From Pontibacillus salipaludis (GTDB taxonomy: Bacteria > Bacillota > Bacilli > Bacillales > BH030062), in assembly GCF_014642405.1 (NCBI RefSeq), contig NZ_BMIN01000002.1, positions 1 to 64,000 of the forward strand: a DNA stretch of 64,000 nucleotides. The letters run 5' to 3'. The position numbers and the translations under genes were made by a program. Below, piece by piece: positions 23,903 through 33,749 of the stretch (the first letter of the stretch is position 1; the number at the start of each line of letters is the position of its first letter). The notes beneath the pieces were generated by a model. It had not been told where the DNA came from. It worked only from the letters and a program-made list of their open reading frames with translations, and did no database searches.

Positions 23903-24532
23903 TTATTTCGTTCCGAACAGACGGTCTCCTGCGTCTCCTAAACCTGGTACGATGTAACCTTTTTCGTTCAGTTTCTCGTCCATTGCTGCAAGATAAATGT
24001 CTACATCAGGGTGTGCTGCATGAATTTCTTCTACACCTTCAGGCGCGCCTACTAGACACATCAGGCGAATTTGTTTAGCTCCACGCTTCTTAAGAGAATG
24101 GATTGCTTCGATCGCAGAACCACCTGTTGCAAGCATTGGGTCTACAACGATCATTTCACGTTCTTGAACGTCGCTTGGAAGCTTCACGTAATATTCAACT
24201 GGCTTCAGTGTTTCCGGATCACGATAAAGTCCTACGTGTCCTACCTTCGCCGCTGGAATAAGGTCTAAAATACCGTCTACCATTCCTAGTCCCGCGCGTA
24301 GAATTGGGATGATCGCAATCTTCTTACCTGAAATCACTTGAGATGTCGCTTCTGAAACGGGTGTTTGAATCGTTACTTCTTCTAATGGTAAATCACGTGT
24401 AATTTCAAACGCCATTAAAGCTGCTACTTCATCTACAAGTTCACGGAATTCCTTCGTTCCTGTTTCTGTCTTCCGTATGTACGTTAGTTTGTGCTGAATA
24501 AGAGGATGATCAAATACATATACCTTACCCAT
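23903..24532 (-). CDS. upp: Uracil phosphoribosyltransferase
   Basis: Salvages uracil to UMP using PRPP. The 209-residue length is exact. The PRPP-binding motif [14 protein letters not shown] and the uracil-binding C-terminus [17 protein letters not shown] are present. The start has AAAGGAGAG upstream. Location next to atp and glyA is conserved in Bacillus. A good sigma-A promoter precedes it. Confidence 0.98.
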   Translation of the reverse strand: MGKVYVFDHPLIQHKLTYIRKTETGTKEFRELVDEVAALMAFEITRDLPLEEVTIQTPVSEATSQVISGKKIAIIPILRAGLGMVDGILDLIPAAKVGHVGLYRDPETLKPVEYYVKLPSDVQEREMIVVDPMLATGGSAIEAIHSLKKRGAKQIRLMCLVGAPEGVEEIHAAHPDVDIYLAAMDEKLNEKGYIVPGLGDAGDRLFGTK

Positions 24533-24573
24533 GAGCCGATCTCTCCTTTAATTGAATAGTTTGCATCCTTAAA

Positions 24574-24602
24574 ATTGTACTGAATTATGGGATGCGTTTC
24601 AA
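24574..24602 (-). promoter_or_regulatory. Sigma-A promoter of upp-mnaA
   Basis: Minus-strand TTGAAA (24597-24602) and TACAAT (24574-24579) are separated by 17 bp, about 40 bp before the upp start. Confidence 0.75.
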
Positions 24603-24650
24603 GGTGATTTACACAATCTCTCGACAAAACATTCTAAAAGTTATTTGGCA

Positions 24651-24675
24651 TTTGTGACGGTTTTGTGAATTTTTT
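24651..24675 (+). promoter_or_regulatory. 25-bp motif shared with the atp upstream region
   Basis: The block from TTTGTGACGG to GTGAATTTTTT is identical at 24 of 25 positions to 19590-19614. It contains two TTTGTGA half-sites 10-11 bp apart and lies in the divergent space between upp and the GNAT gene. Confidence 0.5.
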
Positions 24676-24794
24676 CTACTATTAAATAGGCGATACATTT
24701 TCCTTCTTAGTTTACCACAAGGTTTACTGTTTCATGAGCGAAAAGGTTCCTCTATAATTTTGTAATAGAATAGGAATAAAAAGGAGAGAACTGA

Positions 24795-25241
24795 ATGCCG
24801 ATTACTCAAGCTAACCCTCAAGATGCAGAAGCCATTTTACGATTACAGAAAGAAGCCTATCTTCAAGAGGCTAAACGGTATAACGACTATACTATACAAC
24901 CCCTTACTCAAACGCTTGATCAAGTGAGAGCCGATTTTGAAGAGGCTTTTATTCTAAAGTATGTACATAACAATCAAGTGATCGGTTCTGCTCGTGCTAA
25001 GAAAGAGGGAGGAACGTGTCACATCGGAAAAGTCATGGTTCACCCTGATTTTCAAAAACAAGGCATCGGACGTGCGCTTATGAACGAGATTGAACGTCAG
25101 TTTGCAGGCTGCACGTTTGAACTATTCACAGGGAGTAAGAGCCGTGAGAATATTACGTTCTATGAAAAGCTTGGCTATGTAGGTTATAAAGAAGAAAAGC
25201 TTCCACGGGAAGATACTGTCTTTTTATTTATGAGGAAGTAG
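24795..25241 (+). CDS. GNAT-family N-acetyltransferase
   Basis: A 148-residue acetyltransferase. Motif A, which binds acetyl-CoA, is VMVHPDFQKQGIGRALMNEIE (about residues 83-103), followed by FYEKLGYVGYKEE, the usual motif B. The substrate cannot be predicted. It is one of only three supported plus-strand genes in the window. GGAG lies eight bases before the ATG; a TATAAT near 24752 may be its -10. Confidence 0.9.
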   Translation: MPITQANPQDAEAILRLQKEAYLQEAKRYNDYTIQPLTQTLDQVRADFEEAFILKYVHNNQVIGSARAKKEGGTCHIGKVMVHPDFQKQGIGRALMNEIERQFAGCTFELFTGSKSRENITFYEKLGYVGYKEEKLPREDTVFLFMRK

Positions 25242-25318
25242 ATAACGCTCAAGAAAATACCAGGCGCCAAAGGATAGTACATCAACACCCTCCCCTTCTC
25301 CCCATGAGCAACTAAAAG

Positions 25319-25344
25319 CACTCCAACTCTATAGAGTTGGAGTG
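25319..25344. terminator. Convergent terminator between GNAT gene and hemAT
   Basis: CACTCCAACTCT (25319-25330) pairs perfectly with 25333-25344. It lies between the ends of the plus-strand GNAT gene and minus-strand hemAT and has T-rich sequence on the plus side (TTTCTCGTTTCT). Confidence 0.8.
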
Positions 25345-25354
25345 TTTCTCGTTT

Positions 25355-26653
25355 CTATTCTTCTGTTTTGTTTAATAGTTTCTGCGCGAGGCCTGATAGG
25401 TTGTCGGTCGTGCCATGGATATCTTGGATGGCATCGACAATCAGATCGAGGTCTTCTTTATTTCGGTTGAACATGTCTACGTACTGGTTCATTTCCATCT
25501 TCACAGTAGCCAATCCGTTCGTTACTTGCTTCATATCTGTTTGAGACTGTTTCGTAGAGGCATTCATTTCTTGCATGGAAACTTGGAGCGTTTGAATGTT
25601 TTCGTTGCTTTCGTTTGTGATCGTATTAATTTGATTACTCATTTGCTTTGAGTTCTCCGCTAATTTACGAACTTCTTCAGCCACGACAGCGAATCCTTTC
25701 CCACTCTCCCCAGCACGAGCTGCTTCAATCGATGCGTTTAAAGCAAGGAGGTTGGTCTGATCGGCAATGCCCTCAATTTGGTTTGTGATCGACGTGATCT
25801 GTTGGGAAAGATGATCAAGCTTCTCCATCGTTGCCATGCTATTGTTAAACTGTTCCAAGACAGTTTGGAAAGAAGTAAGCATTTCGTTGACCTTATTGTC
25901 GTTCATTTCCGTTAACGAGATCAGATTCTGACTACTCTTCTGCGTATTCTCCGTGTCCTTACGAATGCGATCTGCTTTCTCAGAGGTTTCATTCATTGAT
26001 GCGTCGGTCTGTTCCACAGAAGCAGCAACCTCCTGGCTGATTGCAACGAGTTCTCTGCGCAGAAGTTCATTTCGATCGTTCGCTTCATTCGCTTCTACCG
26101 CTTTCACAGCAAGGTAGTGATCTACGACGAGTTGACTGTCCAGGTTCATAATATTTGTTACGGCCACTAGGATATCCGATAGTTTATGAGGCTGATCCTG
26201 ATAAGACTCAACCACTTTTGGAATAAGTAGATTGCTCAGTGCCGAATAGGTAGCTAAGAACCACGCGACCGGAAGCTCCACCCCGCCATGAGTACGTCCA
26301 ATTCGCTTCCTCATGTTCAAATAGGCTTCATCTATGTTCCCAGAAAATGCACTATCAAAATACTCTACGAATACTTGCTTCAACCTATCGTGAGAACTAT
26401 GATTCGTAGCAATCGCATTCAGACGAGGATGTGCATACAAATGCTCCAACACTTTATCTAAAAGTTGATCACTGAGCGCTAATACATCTGGTTTTACTTC
26501 CTTTAGCGTAGCAAGTTGCTTATCTGTTAAGCTCATATAACTTAAACGCCCAGCCAAGTCTTGATCCTCAACTGTTACTGGTGTGCCCATATCTGAATAG
26601 GCATCAATCGCCTCGAACCGTGCTGCTTGTCTCTTTTTTGTAAAAATACTCAT
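25355..26653 (-). CDS. hemAT: Haem-based aerotaxis transducer HemAT
   Basis: A soluble oxygen-sensing chemoreceptor. With the start at ATG 26653 it is 432 residues, the same length as B. subtilis HemAT, and GGGGG lies about seven bases upstream. Residues about 20-185 are a protoglobin domain; the proximal haem His is probably His122 in [14 protein letters not shown]. Residues about 190-430 are the MCP signalling domain with the hairpin tip EIAD-like [21 protein letters not shown] and [15 protein letters not shown]. No membrane span is present. An upstream ATG at 26713 would add 20 residues without support. Confidence 0.93.
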   Translation of the reverse strand: MSIFTKKRQAARFEAIDAYSDMGTPVTVEDQDLAGRLSYMSLTDKQLATLKEVKPDVLALSDQLLDKVLEHLYAHPRLNAIATNHSSHDRLKQVFVEYFDSAFSGNIDEAYLNMRKRIGRTHGGVELPVAWFLATYSALSNLLIPKVVESYQDQPHKLSDILVAVTNIMNLDSQLVVDHYLAVKAVEANEANDRNELLRRELVAISQEVAASVEQTDASMNETSEKADRIRKDTENTQKSSQNLISLTEMNDNKVNEMLTSFQTVLEQFNNSMATMEKLDHLSQQITSITNQIEGIADQTNLLALNASIEAARAGESGKGFAVVAEEVRKLAENSKQMSNQINTITNESNENIQTLQVSMQEMNASTKQSQTDMKQVTNGLATVKMEMNQYVDMFNRNKEDLDLIVDAIQDIHGTTDNLSGLAQKLLNKTEE

Positions 26654-26759
26654 CGTAATTCCCCCTTTATTCCTTCTTCTTATATCGGCTTTAGGTGGGG
26701 GAATCTTAATCATGGTTGCACATTTGGTATGGTGGGCCTGCGGCTGGGGGTTTTGTGAA

Positions 26760-27290
26760 AGTAGGTTTAGTTTTTTGGTGATGAGTACGTTGATTTTTGG
26801 TAATTGGGGGAGCTCTTTCGTAACTTTGCTCTCGGTTTGGTAAGTGTTGCTTCTGGTTTAGTAACTTCTCTTGAGGTTTTGGTAACTTCGAGGTCCTTTT
26901 TGGGAAATCCAGCCTCGCTTTAGTAAGTGCTGCGTCTGTTTAGTAACTTCTCTTGAGGTTTTGGTAACTTTGATGACCTTTTTGGGAATTCCGCTCTCGC
27001 TTTAGGAAGTGCTGCGTCTGTTTAGTAACTCTTCTTGAGGTTTTGGTAACTTCGAGGTCCTTTTTGGGAAATTCGTTCTCGTTTTAGTAAGTGCTGCGTC
27101 TGTTTAGTAATTCCTCTTGAGGTTTTGGTAACTTCGATGAAAGTTTTCGTAACTTCTCTCGACCTTTTGATAACTTCGAGGTCCTTTTTGGGAACTCCGC
27201 CCTCACTTTAGTAACTTCTATCACCTCTTTAGTAACTCCGCCCTCACTTTAGCAAGTTCTCCCCCTGCTTTCGTAACTGCTCCACCCTCT
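26760..27290. repeat. 20-21-bp module array with 82-bp superunits
   Basis: Modules of type TTTAGTAACTTCTCTTGAGG or TTTTGGTAACTTCGAGGTCC follow each other at 20 or 21 bp. Four of them make an 82-bp superunit; the landmark CTTGAGG recurs at 26870, 26952, 27034 and 27116, exactly 82 bp apart. The array fills the 690-bp space between hemAT and the glyA terminator. Nothing else is visible there, including no clear hemAT promoter. Confidence 0.9.
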
Positions 27291-27307
27291 TCAACCATTA
27301 AAACTAA

Positions 27308-27337
27308 AACCGCCTCTCCCAAAGGGAAGAGGCGGTT
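27308..27337 (-). terminator. Rho-independent terminator after glyA
   Basis: AACCGCCTCTCCC (27308-27320) pairs with GGGAAGAGGCGGTT (27324-27337) with one bulge; the minus-strand tail is TTTTAG-like. Confidence 0.85.
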
Positions 27338-27344
27338 CATTCAT

Positions 27345-28580
27345 TTAAGCGTATAACTCAAAACGAGAGGTTAGGGCGAGCACGCGGTCGCGGGCTTCGG
27401 CTAGTTTGCCTTCGTCTTCGTGGTTGTTCAGGGTGAAGGCGATGATGGATGCGATCTCATCCATTTCTTCTTCTCCGAAGCCACGGGACGTAACGGCTGC
27501 TGTTCCGATGCGGATGCCGCTTGTGACGAATGGGCTCTCCGGGTCGAACGGGATTGTGTTTTTGTTTACTGTAATACCGATGTCATCAAGGGCTTGTTCA
27601 GCGACTTTACCAGTAAGGTTTAATGGACGTAGGTCTAGTAGAAGCAAGTGGTTGTCTGTTCCACCTGATACAAGACGGACGCCTTCTTTTTGCAGGGATT
27701 CGCCTAGGCGCTTGGCATTGCTGATGATGGACGCGGAGTAGTCCTTGAAATCATCTTGAAGCGCTTCTTGGAAGCTTACGGCTTTTGCAGCGATGACGTG
27801 CATGAGTGGGCCGCCTTGCATGCCCGGGAATAAGGATTTGTCGATTTTCTTAGCGTACTCTTCTTTACAAAGCACCATTCCACCGCGTGGGCCGCGAAGG
27901 GTTTTGTGCGTTGTTGTTGTAACGAAATCAGCATATGGAACAGGATTCGGATGATGGCCTGTAGCCACTAGTCCAGCAACGTGCGCCATATCTACAAGGA
28001 GGTAAGCTCCTACTTCGTCTGCGATTTCGCGGAATTTCTTAAAGTCGATGGAGCGAGGGTACGCAGAAGCACCGGCTACGATTAGTTTCGGTTGTACCTC
28101 GCGCGCTTTCTCGCGTACCGCTTCGTAGTCGATTTGTTCTGTTTCTTGGTCAACGCCGTAGTCCACGAAGTTGTAGAGTTTCCCACTGAAGTTGACAGGG
28201 CTGCCGTGTGTTAAATGGCCGCCGTGGTTTAGATTCATACCAAGGACAGTATCGCCTGGTTCTAACACAGCAAAATAAACCGTCATGTTCGCCTGAGCGC
28301 CGGAGTGTGGCTGAACATTGGCATGGTCTGCTCCGAAGAGTTTCTTCGCGCGGTCGCGAGCAAGATTCTCGGCGATGTCTACGTGTTCACAGCCGCCGTA
28401 GTAGCGTTTGCCAGGGTAACCTTCTGCATATTTGTTCGTTAATACAGATCCTTGAGCTTCCATAACCGCTTCAGAAACAAAGTTTTCTGATGCAATCAGT
28501 TCGATTTTCTCCTGCTGACGCGTTTTTTCGAGTTGAATGGCCTCCATAATCTCTGGATCAACTTGTTTTACGTGCTTCAT
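27345..28580 (-). CDS. glyA: Serine hydroxymethyltransferase
   Basis: PLP enzyme that interconverts serine and glycine and loads one-carbon units on tetrahydrofolate. 411 residues. The Schiff-base lysine is Lys226 in [15 protein letters not shown], with [13 protein letters not shown] before it and [18 protein letters not shown] at the N-terminus. AAGGGGGA precedes the ATG. It follows ywlG by 33 bp, the order ywlG-glyA being conserved next to upp in Bacillus. Confidence 0.98.
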   Translation of the reverse strand: MKHVKQVDPEIMEAIQLEKTRQQEKIELIASENFVSEAVMEAQGSVLTNKYAEGYPGKRYYGGCEHVDIAENLARDRAKKLFGADHANVQPHSGAQANMTVYFAVLEPGDTVLGMNLNHGGHLTHGSPVNFSGKLYNFVDYGVDQETEQIDYEAVREKAREVQPKLIVAGASAYPRSIDFKKFREIADEVGAYLLVDMAHVAGLVATGHHPNPVPYADFVTTTTHKTLRGPRGGMVLCKEEYAKKIDKSLFPGMQGGPLMHVIAAKAVSFQEALQDDFKDYSASIISNAKRLGESLQKEGVRLVSGGTDNHLLLLDLRPLNLTGKVAEQALDDIGITVNKNTIPFDPESPFVTSGIRIGTAAVTSRGFGEEEMDEIASIIAFTLNNHEDEGKLAEARDRVLALTSRFELYA

Positions 28581-28613
28581 GTGTACGTCCCCCTTTAAAT
28601 TCGTTCGCCCTTC

Positions 28614-29183
28614 CTAATCACAGGTTACGGACGATTGTTGTTCTATTGTGTAAACTGCCCGGTTGCCACCAATTAACTTCGGACGTGATCTCACGGATGT
28701 CACGTGAGCCTCTCCGATTTCTTTTTGCTTAAACCTGACAGGTACAGCCACTTTCTTAATGTGCATGCCAATGAATGTGTCTCCAATGTCGATGCCGGCG
28801 TTGGCTATGATTTCTTCAACCACGACCGGATCATTCAGGTGATGATACGCATGCGTTGCCATCGAACCGCCTGCAGAACGGACCGGTATAACTGACACTT
28901 CTTCTAAACGGTGCTCGCGCATGACGTCTCTTTCTAGAACGAGCGCTCGATTGAGATGCTCACAGCACTGAAAGGCTATGTGAATCCCGCATTGCTCTTT
29001 GAGGCGCATGAGTTCTTCAAAAATATCCTCAGCAATACGTGCGCTTCCGCTTGTTCCGATATGTTCTCCTGCGACTTCGCTTGTGGAACAGCCCACAACG
29101 AATAGGTCGCCCTGTTTTAAGTATGAACTGTCGATCCACTCATCGACAATATGCTTTATGTCCTCTTTAACAGTTGTAGCCAT
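28614..29183 (-). CDS. ywlG: YwlG, TIGR01440/DUF436 family protein
   Basis: A 189-residue protein of unknown function found beside rpiB and glyA in many Firmicutes. Recognisable family stretches are LFVVGCSTSEVAGEHIGTSG, QCCEHLNRALVLER and GDTFIGMHIKKVAVPVR. No signal peptide or membrane span. The start has AAGGGAGTG upstream. Cytosolic and probably metabolic, but the activity is not known to me. Confidence 0.9.
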   Translation of the reverse strand: MATTVKEDIKHIVDEWIDSSYLKQGDLFVVGCSTSEVAGEHIGTSGSARIAEDIFEELMRLKEQCGIHIAFQCCEHLNRALVLERDVMREHRLEEVSVIPVRSAGGSMATHAYHHLNDPVVVEEIIANAGIDIGDTFIGMHIKKVAVPVRFKQKEIGEAHVTSVRSRPKLIGGNRAVYTIEQQSSVTCD

Positions 29184-29269
29184 GGAAGAATCACTCCCTT
29201 TAGTAGGATATCAGAGGCACAAAAAGGAGAAGTAAAAACACGTATGCTTTTCTTCCCCCTTCTCTCACT

Positions 29270-29707
29270 TTATGCTTCGTATTCAGTAATTTTAGAGACG
29301 CGGTTGGCGTGGCGTCCCCCTTCAAATTCCGCACTTAACCAAGTCTTCGCAATCTCGCGCGCAAGGCCTGGCCCAATGACACGCTCACCCATTGCAAGTA
29401 CGTTAGAGTCATTGTGTTCACGCGTTACTTTAGCCGTGAATAGGTCATGAACAAGCGCACAGCGCACGCCTTTTACTTTGTTTGCAGAAATGGACATACC
29501 AATGCCTGTTCCGCAAATTAAAATGGCACGATCAAATTCGCCGTTGGCTACGCGCTCGGCTGCCGGAATTCCGTAGTCTGGATAGTCGACAGAACCTTCA
29601 CAGTCACATCCGATATCTTCAAATTCAATGTTCATTTCTTCTAATAGACTTGTTACTTCTTTACGAATGTTCACGCCTCCGTGATCTGACGCTACGATTA
29701 CTTTCAT
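29270..29707 (-). CDS. rpiB: Ribose-5-phosphate isomerase B (YwlF)
   Basis: Interconverts ribose 5-phosphate and ribulose 5-phosphate in the pentose phosphate pathway. About 145 residues. It has MKVIVASDHGGVNIRKE at the N-terminus, ILICGTGIGMSISANKVKG (active-site Cys) in the middle, and HDLFTAKVTREHNDSNVLAMG. The ATG at 29707 is preferred over 29716 because it gives the usual N-terminus with AAGGG nine bases upstream. Confidence 0.96.
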   Translation of the reverse strand: MKVIVASDHGGVNIRKEVTSLLEEMNIEFEDIGCDCEGSVDYPDYGIPAAERVANGEFDRAILICGTGIGMSISANKVKGVRCALVHDLFTAKVTREHNDSNVLAMGERVIGPGLAREIAKTWLSAEFEGGRHANRVSKITEYEA

Positions 29708-29724
29708 GGTGATCATCCCTTCTC

Positions 29725-31035
29725 TTATTCTGTAATTCGAAATCGATGGATTTGTTGCCTTAATCCGTCCGCTTGTTCACCCAGTGCATGAGCGATTTGA
29801 TCAATTGATTCAATCAACTCGGTCTGATGCTGTACTGTGGAACTGGCTTGGAGTGTTCCGGCTGAGGTTTCTTCTGCGATGGCTGAGACTTCCTGAGATT
29901 GAATGGCTGTCGATTGGAGCGATGCCAGCTGTTGATCAACGAGTGCAGAAATCTCTTGAACCGCTAGTGCTACTTCATTTACAGACGTAGACATATCCGC
30001 AATTGTCCGGTTCGTTTCCTCGCCCCTGTTTGCTTCCTGGCGAGCGAATTGAACCTGGTTGTTAATTTTATGAACGACCTGGGAGACGTCTTTTTGCATC
30101 GTTTGAATGAGATCTGATATCCCTTTAACTGCTTTCCCGCTTTCATCAGCAAGTTTCCTTACTTCTTCTGCTACAACAGCAAAACCTTTCCCGTGTTCTC
30201 CTGCTCGTGCTGCTTCAATTGAAGCATTTAATGCAAGTAAGTTCGTCTGCTCGGCGAGGTTTCCAACAAGGGAAATAATGTCTTCTACTTTCTTCGCGTT
30301 CGTTTCCATTCGTTCAACCGCTTCTAAAGACAGTTCCTGTTCCTCTGCAATCGACTGAATGCCTTCAACAAGAGAATACACCACTTTCTCGCTTTCATTC
30401 AATGTCGTAATCATGTGAGTGGACATATCTTGAGAGAGCTTGGCCTTGTTTTGTACCATGGTTGCAAGTTCTGTTGTTTCTTCAATCGCTTCGGCGGTTT
30501 GCTGAATGGCTACAGAAGAGTTCTCGGAGCCTTCAGAGATTTCATCGATCGTCTCCGAAATGAGCCGCGCTTGGTTCGTCGCTTGCTCGGTCGCCTCTTT
30601 AATGGCTGTTACCGATTTGTTCGTTTCGCCAAAATTGTGGTCGATATTATGTACCATGCCTCTCAAATTGGTCATCATCGTTCCAAAAGCCGTGCCAAGG
30701 GAGCGGATTTCATCGTCTGATTTAGATACAGCGACTTCGTCCGTGATATCCCCAAGAGCTGCTTTGGCTGCGATCTGTTCCAATTTAAGAAGAGGCTTTG
30801 TGATAAAACCTGCCGCCACATAGGCAAGGATCCCTGACCAGAGAATGCCTAAAGCGAACGTGATCAACGTAAAAGGAACGACAGAAATGCCGATGGTATC
30901 CTTAATCCGATCATAGAGTACATAGATAAACCACGCACTCGTTGAATACGTAATCACCGCAAGCGTTGTAATGAACACAACGAGCTTTAACCGAAGACTA
31001 AACCGATATTTCTTTTTCTCCTCCAAACCTGCCAT
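29725..31035 (-). CDS. Methyl-accepting chemotaxis protein with minimal sensor region
   Basis: The 436-residue protein has two membrane spans (about 16-38 and 54-78) joined by only some 15 residues, a HAMP domain (about 79-130) and a full signalling domain whose tip is [21 protein letters not shown] with [15 protein letters not shown]. There is no periplasmic ligand-binding domain, so any input must come from the membrane, the cytosol or a partner. It is inserted between rpiB and ywlE, a site where B. subtilis has no receptor. Confidence 0.9.
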   Translation of the reverse strand: MAGLEEKKKYRFSLRLKLVVFITTLAVITYSTSAWFIYVLYDRIKDTIGISVVPFTLITFALGILWSGILAYVAAGFITKPLLKLEQIAAKAALGDITDEVAVSKSDDEIRSLGTAFGTMMTNLRGMVHNIDHNFGETNKSVTAIKEATEQATNQARLISETIDEISEGSENSSVAIQQTAEAIEETTELATMVQNKAKLSQDMSTHMITTLNESEKVVYSLVEGIQSIAEEQELSLEAVERMETNAKKVEDIISLVGNLAEQTNLLALNASIEAARAGEHGKGFAVVAEEVRKLADESGKAVKGISDLIQTMQKDVSQVVHKINNQVQFARQEANRGEETNRTIADMSTSVNEVALAVQEISALVDQQLASLQSTAIQSQEVSAIAEETSAGTLQASSTVQHQTELIESIDQIAHALGEQADGLRQQIHRFRITE

Positions 31036-31055
31036 CCCCTTACAAATCCTTTGTC

Positions 31056-31670
31056 CTACTTATTGTCTAATTTTTTGATAAGAAGTTCAACATGTTTTTC
31101 AATTTCTGTAAGCGTTTTTTCATACGTATCTATGTCTCCTCCAAATGGATCGGAGATGTCTGAATTTGGGAGGTTGGCTTCAATTTCACGAATAAGCGAA
31201 ATCTCTTCATTTAAGTGTTGGATAAGGGCTTGTTCAAGCTCTTGTGGCGAGTTATATTTTTCACGATTTTTTTGTAAAAAGACGGCCTTTTTATCTTCTA
31301 ACGTAGAATAGGCTTCTTTCAATTGCTGCCATTGATTGTGATCATTTTGAAGAACATATTCCTTTAACGTGAACACGTTATCTTCATAGCGTGGATATTC
31401 CATCACGACGCTTTGCTTGTGCTGAGCGGTCATTGTCAGGACAATATTTGCCCATCTCATCAGGTCTTCAGAAAGAGGTTGCGATTCATGATTCAACGCA
31501 ATTCCTTTCTTCTTTAACACCTCTTCGGTACCTTTAGAAGCTTTCGAGCCCTTGTGAGCAAAGATCCCAGCAGATCTCACTTCAATGTCTTCATGCTTTT
31601 CTCTTAACAATGCCTCTGCCATCGGACTTCTGCACGTATTCCCCGTGCACACAAACAAAATATGCTTCAT
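31056..31670 (-). CDS. ywlE: Protein-arginine phosphatase YwlE-like, with an insertion
   Basis: Low-molecular-weight phosphatase that removes phosphate from arginine, opposing the McsB kinase. The P-loop [13 protein letters not shown] carries the nucleophile Cys and the Thr (second T) that favours phosphoarginine over phosphotyrosine. The general acid loop DPFGGDID is present. At about 204 residues it exceeds B. subtilis YwlE (150) because of roughly 60 helical residues inserted between FTLKEYV and DPFGG. Start ATG 31670 is seven bases after GGAGG. Confidence 0.88.
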   Translation of the reverse strand: MKHILFVCTGNTCRSPMAEALLREKHEDIEVRSAGIFAHKGSKASKGTEEVLKKKGIALNHESQPLSEDLMRWANIVLTMTAQHKQSVVMEYPRYEDNVFTLKEYVLQNDHNQWQQLKEAYSTLEDKKAVFLQKNREKYNSPQELEQALIQHLNEEISLIREIEANLPNSDISDPFGGDIDTYEKTLTEIEKHVELLIKKLDNK

Positions 31671-31751
31671 TCTCAAACCTCCACTACTTGTGCTAATCTT
31701 ACCTGCATTATAACATATCCACCCGGCTCTCGTCGGTGAGAGAAATCTTTT

Positions 31752-31792
31752 AAAAACACTCCTTTACTCAGCCAGAGTAAAGGAGTGTTTTT
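31752..31792 (-). terminator. Terminator after the WG-repeat gene
   Basis: An 18-bp stem AAAAACACTCCTTTACTC (31752-31769 with 31775-31792) has a 5-nt loop and T tracts on both sides. It lies just past the stop at 31804. Confidence 0.93.
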
Positions 31793-31803
31793 AGGTACGA
31801 AGG

Positions 31804-33198
31804 TTAAAATTCGTGAATCGTTTCTCCGTTTTTATTTTTGTACTCCAATGTATTACGGCGCCCGTCTCCTCTTGAAGGGTTGTCGACTCTCTTGATGGTA
31901 AGCCCGACTCCTTTATAAAAAGGAAACGCAGCCACAAAATTTCCTTCAAGATCAATCTTCCAGTTCCCTTCTGTATCAATAAAGCCATGCTGAATCCCTG
32001 TAAATGCGTGAGCTAATCCATCAACATACCAGCTAATCTTATCAAATTTCATATCGACTACCATATGACCACCTTTGTTGATGACCCCGCATTTCTGATC
32101 CATACAAACCGTAGCATGCCCGTCATGGAAAGGGAAAGCTCGGTCATATTGAGGTTCGATCTTCATGGTGCCCTCTTTGTCGACAAAACCATATTGTCCA
32201 TCCACGCTCACTGGAGCTACGCCCTCCGAGAAGCCATATCCCTTTTCAAACGTTTGCCCCATGACCTGTTCCCCGTTCGTATCAATATACTGGTACTGCC
32301 CATTTTTTATCACAAGAGCCACGCCATCATTAAAGTGGTAGGCTTCATCAAGGGTAGGATCAATGACCATGTCACCGCTTTTGTCGATATATCCCCATTG
32401 ATCATCTTTAAAGACAGGGGCATACCCATCTTTAAAATCTTTTGCAGATCGGTATTGAGGGGGGATGACAAGTTCTCCTTCTTGGTTAATAAAGCCATGT
32501 GCGCCTTCGGTATAGACAAGGGCACGCTCGTTGTAAAATGGACGAGCTGCATCAAAGGTTGGTTCAATCGCCCACTCCCCCTCTTTATTGATAAACCCAA
32601 AAGATTTCGGTTCACCAGGCTCTCCTGTTATTACGGGAAACAGGACTCCATTAAAATAATAACTTTCCATGAGGTGTTCTGGACCTCGGCCATATATCCC
32701 AGCATTCGGTTCAATTTGAGACATAAGATAGGCACCATCATATTCGGTCTCTAGAACCAACTCACCAGCTCCGTTCACGAACCCTAATTGAGATTTCTCA
32801 TCCAATGTAAAATAAAGCGTGTCCTTTGAAGTAATCTGGCTATAAATGAAAAATGCAGCGCTCATCAGGACAACTAGAATCCCGGCTATGAGCCATGTGA
32901 TCTTTGGCCGTTTAAAGCTTTTTCGTTCCGTTTTCTCCGAAAATAAAAACGGATCCTCTGACTCCGCTTCTTGCCGAATAGGGAGTGTGGGCACACTCTC
33001 TACCGTTGTTTCGTTTGATGGTTCTGGACTTGTTTCTTCCTGCCTCTTTTTAGGTGTTTCGTATGTATGTTGTTGAGGTTCAAAATCGAACATTGATTCT
33101 TCGTTTTTATGTTGTATGTATTCCTGGTGCTGTTTACACTTCTCACACGTCTCCCCCTTTTCAACCGGGGTACCACAGTTCTTACACTCTCCCACCAC
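31804..33198 (-). CDS. Zinc-ribbon, single-pass, WG-repeat protein
   Basis: A 464-residue protein with three parts. Residues 1-25 are a small zinc ribbon (CKNCG then CEKCK). About 30-98 are a polar linker. One membrane span follows at about 100-120 (WLIAGILVVLMSAAFFIY), and the remainder consists of about seven WG/KWG beta repeats of the type GFINKEGEWAIEPTF...GYAPV, which predicts an extracellular beta-solenoid or propeller-like domain. The start is one of two adjacent GTG codons (33198/33195) after GGAGGTGAA. Function unknown; WG domains are thought to mediate binding. No operon partner. Confidence 0.82.
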   Translation of the reverse strand: MVGECKNCGTPVEKGETCEKCKQHQEYIQHKNEESMFDFEPQQHTYETPKKRQEETSPEPSNETTVESVPTLPIRQEAESEDPFLFSEKTERKSFKRPKITWLIAGILVVLMSAAFFIYSQITSKDTLYFTLDEKSQLGFVNGAGELVLETEYDGAYLMSQIEPNAGIYGRGPEHLMESYYFNGVLFPVITGEPGEPKSFGFINKEGEWAIEPTFDAARPFYNERALVYTEGAHGFINQEGELVIPPQYRSAKDFKDGYAPVFKDDQWGYIDKSGDMVIDPTLDEAYHFNDGVALVIKNGQYQYIDTNGEQVMGQTFEKGYGFSEGVAPVSVDGQYGFVDKEGTMKIEPQYDRAFPFHDGHATVCMDQKCGVINKGGHMVVDMKFDKISWYVDGLAHAFTGIQHGFIDTEGNWKIDLEGNFVAAFPFYKGVGLTIKRVDNPSRGDGRRNTLEYKNKNGETIHEF

Positions 33199-33318
33199 TT
33201 CACCTCCACAATTTTCCTATGTCTATTACTATTGTAGCAGGAAGTGGGGTGCTTTTTCGAAAATTATCCTCTTGTAGTTGTGCAAAAAAAGGGGGGGCGT
33301 ACGTTAAATGAGCGCTCG

Positions 33319-33444
33319 GGGGTGTCTGGGGAACGGCTCGCTTTCCGCGGGCGAGCTGTCGAGCCTCCTCGTTCGCTAGCGCTCTCTGTGGGGTCTCGTC
33401 GACCTCTTTCTCCCGCAGGAGTCTCCCCATTCCCCAGACACCCC
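33319..33444. repeat. Palindromic GC-rich element, 126 bp, inverted orientation
   Basis: Arms GGGGTGTCTGGGGAA (33319-33333) and the exact complement (33430-33444). The interior reads CGGCTCGCTTTCCGCGGGCG, GAGCCTCCTC, GGGGTCTCGTCGACC, TCCCGCAGGAGTCTCCCC, the family core in reverse relative to 33541-33667. Confidence 0.9.
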
Positions 33445-33540
33445 AGACTGTAGTTTTACGAACGCCCCACAAATTTGAAGACCAGTGGAAGTGACAAAAT
33501 TGCTCCATATGGCATGTTCACGTTACTACTAGAAATCGCA

Positions 33541-33667
33541 AAGGTGGTTCGGGAAATTGCGAGACTCCTGCGGCAGTAAGAGCCTCGGGGAGACCCCGGA
33601 AAGCGCGTAGCGATTGAGGAGGCTCCCCAGCTCGCCGCGGAAAGAGAGTGATTTCCCGAACCACCTT
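33541..33667. repeat. Palindromic GC-rich element, 127 bp
   Basis: Arms AAGGTGGTTCGGGAAAT (33541-33557) and the exact complement (33651-33667). The core has GAGACTCCTGCGGCAG, AGCCTCGGGGAGACCCCGGA and GAGGAGGCTCCCCAGCTCGC. The decayed fragment at about 11579-11645 carries almost the same left arm and core. Confidence 0.92.
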
Positions 33668-33724
33668 ACACCTAATCAAAGCAAACGGGAACATTCTCTC
33701 AGTTTCGAAACTTGCGATAAAAAA

Positions 33725-33749
33725 GCCGCCCGAAACTAGTTCGGACGAC
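33725..33749 (-). terminator. Terminator after the rhodanese-MBL gene
   Basis: GCCGCCCGAA (33725-33734) pairs with TTCGGACGAC (33740-33749), imperfectly, and the minus-strand tail is TTTTTTA. Located 9 bp past the stop. Confidence 0.75.
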
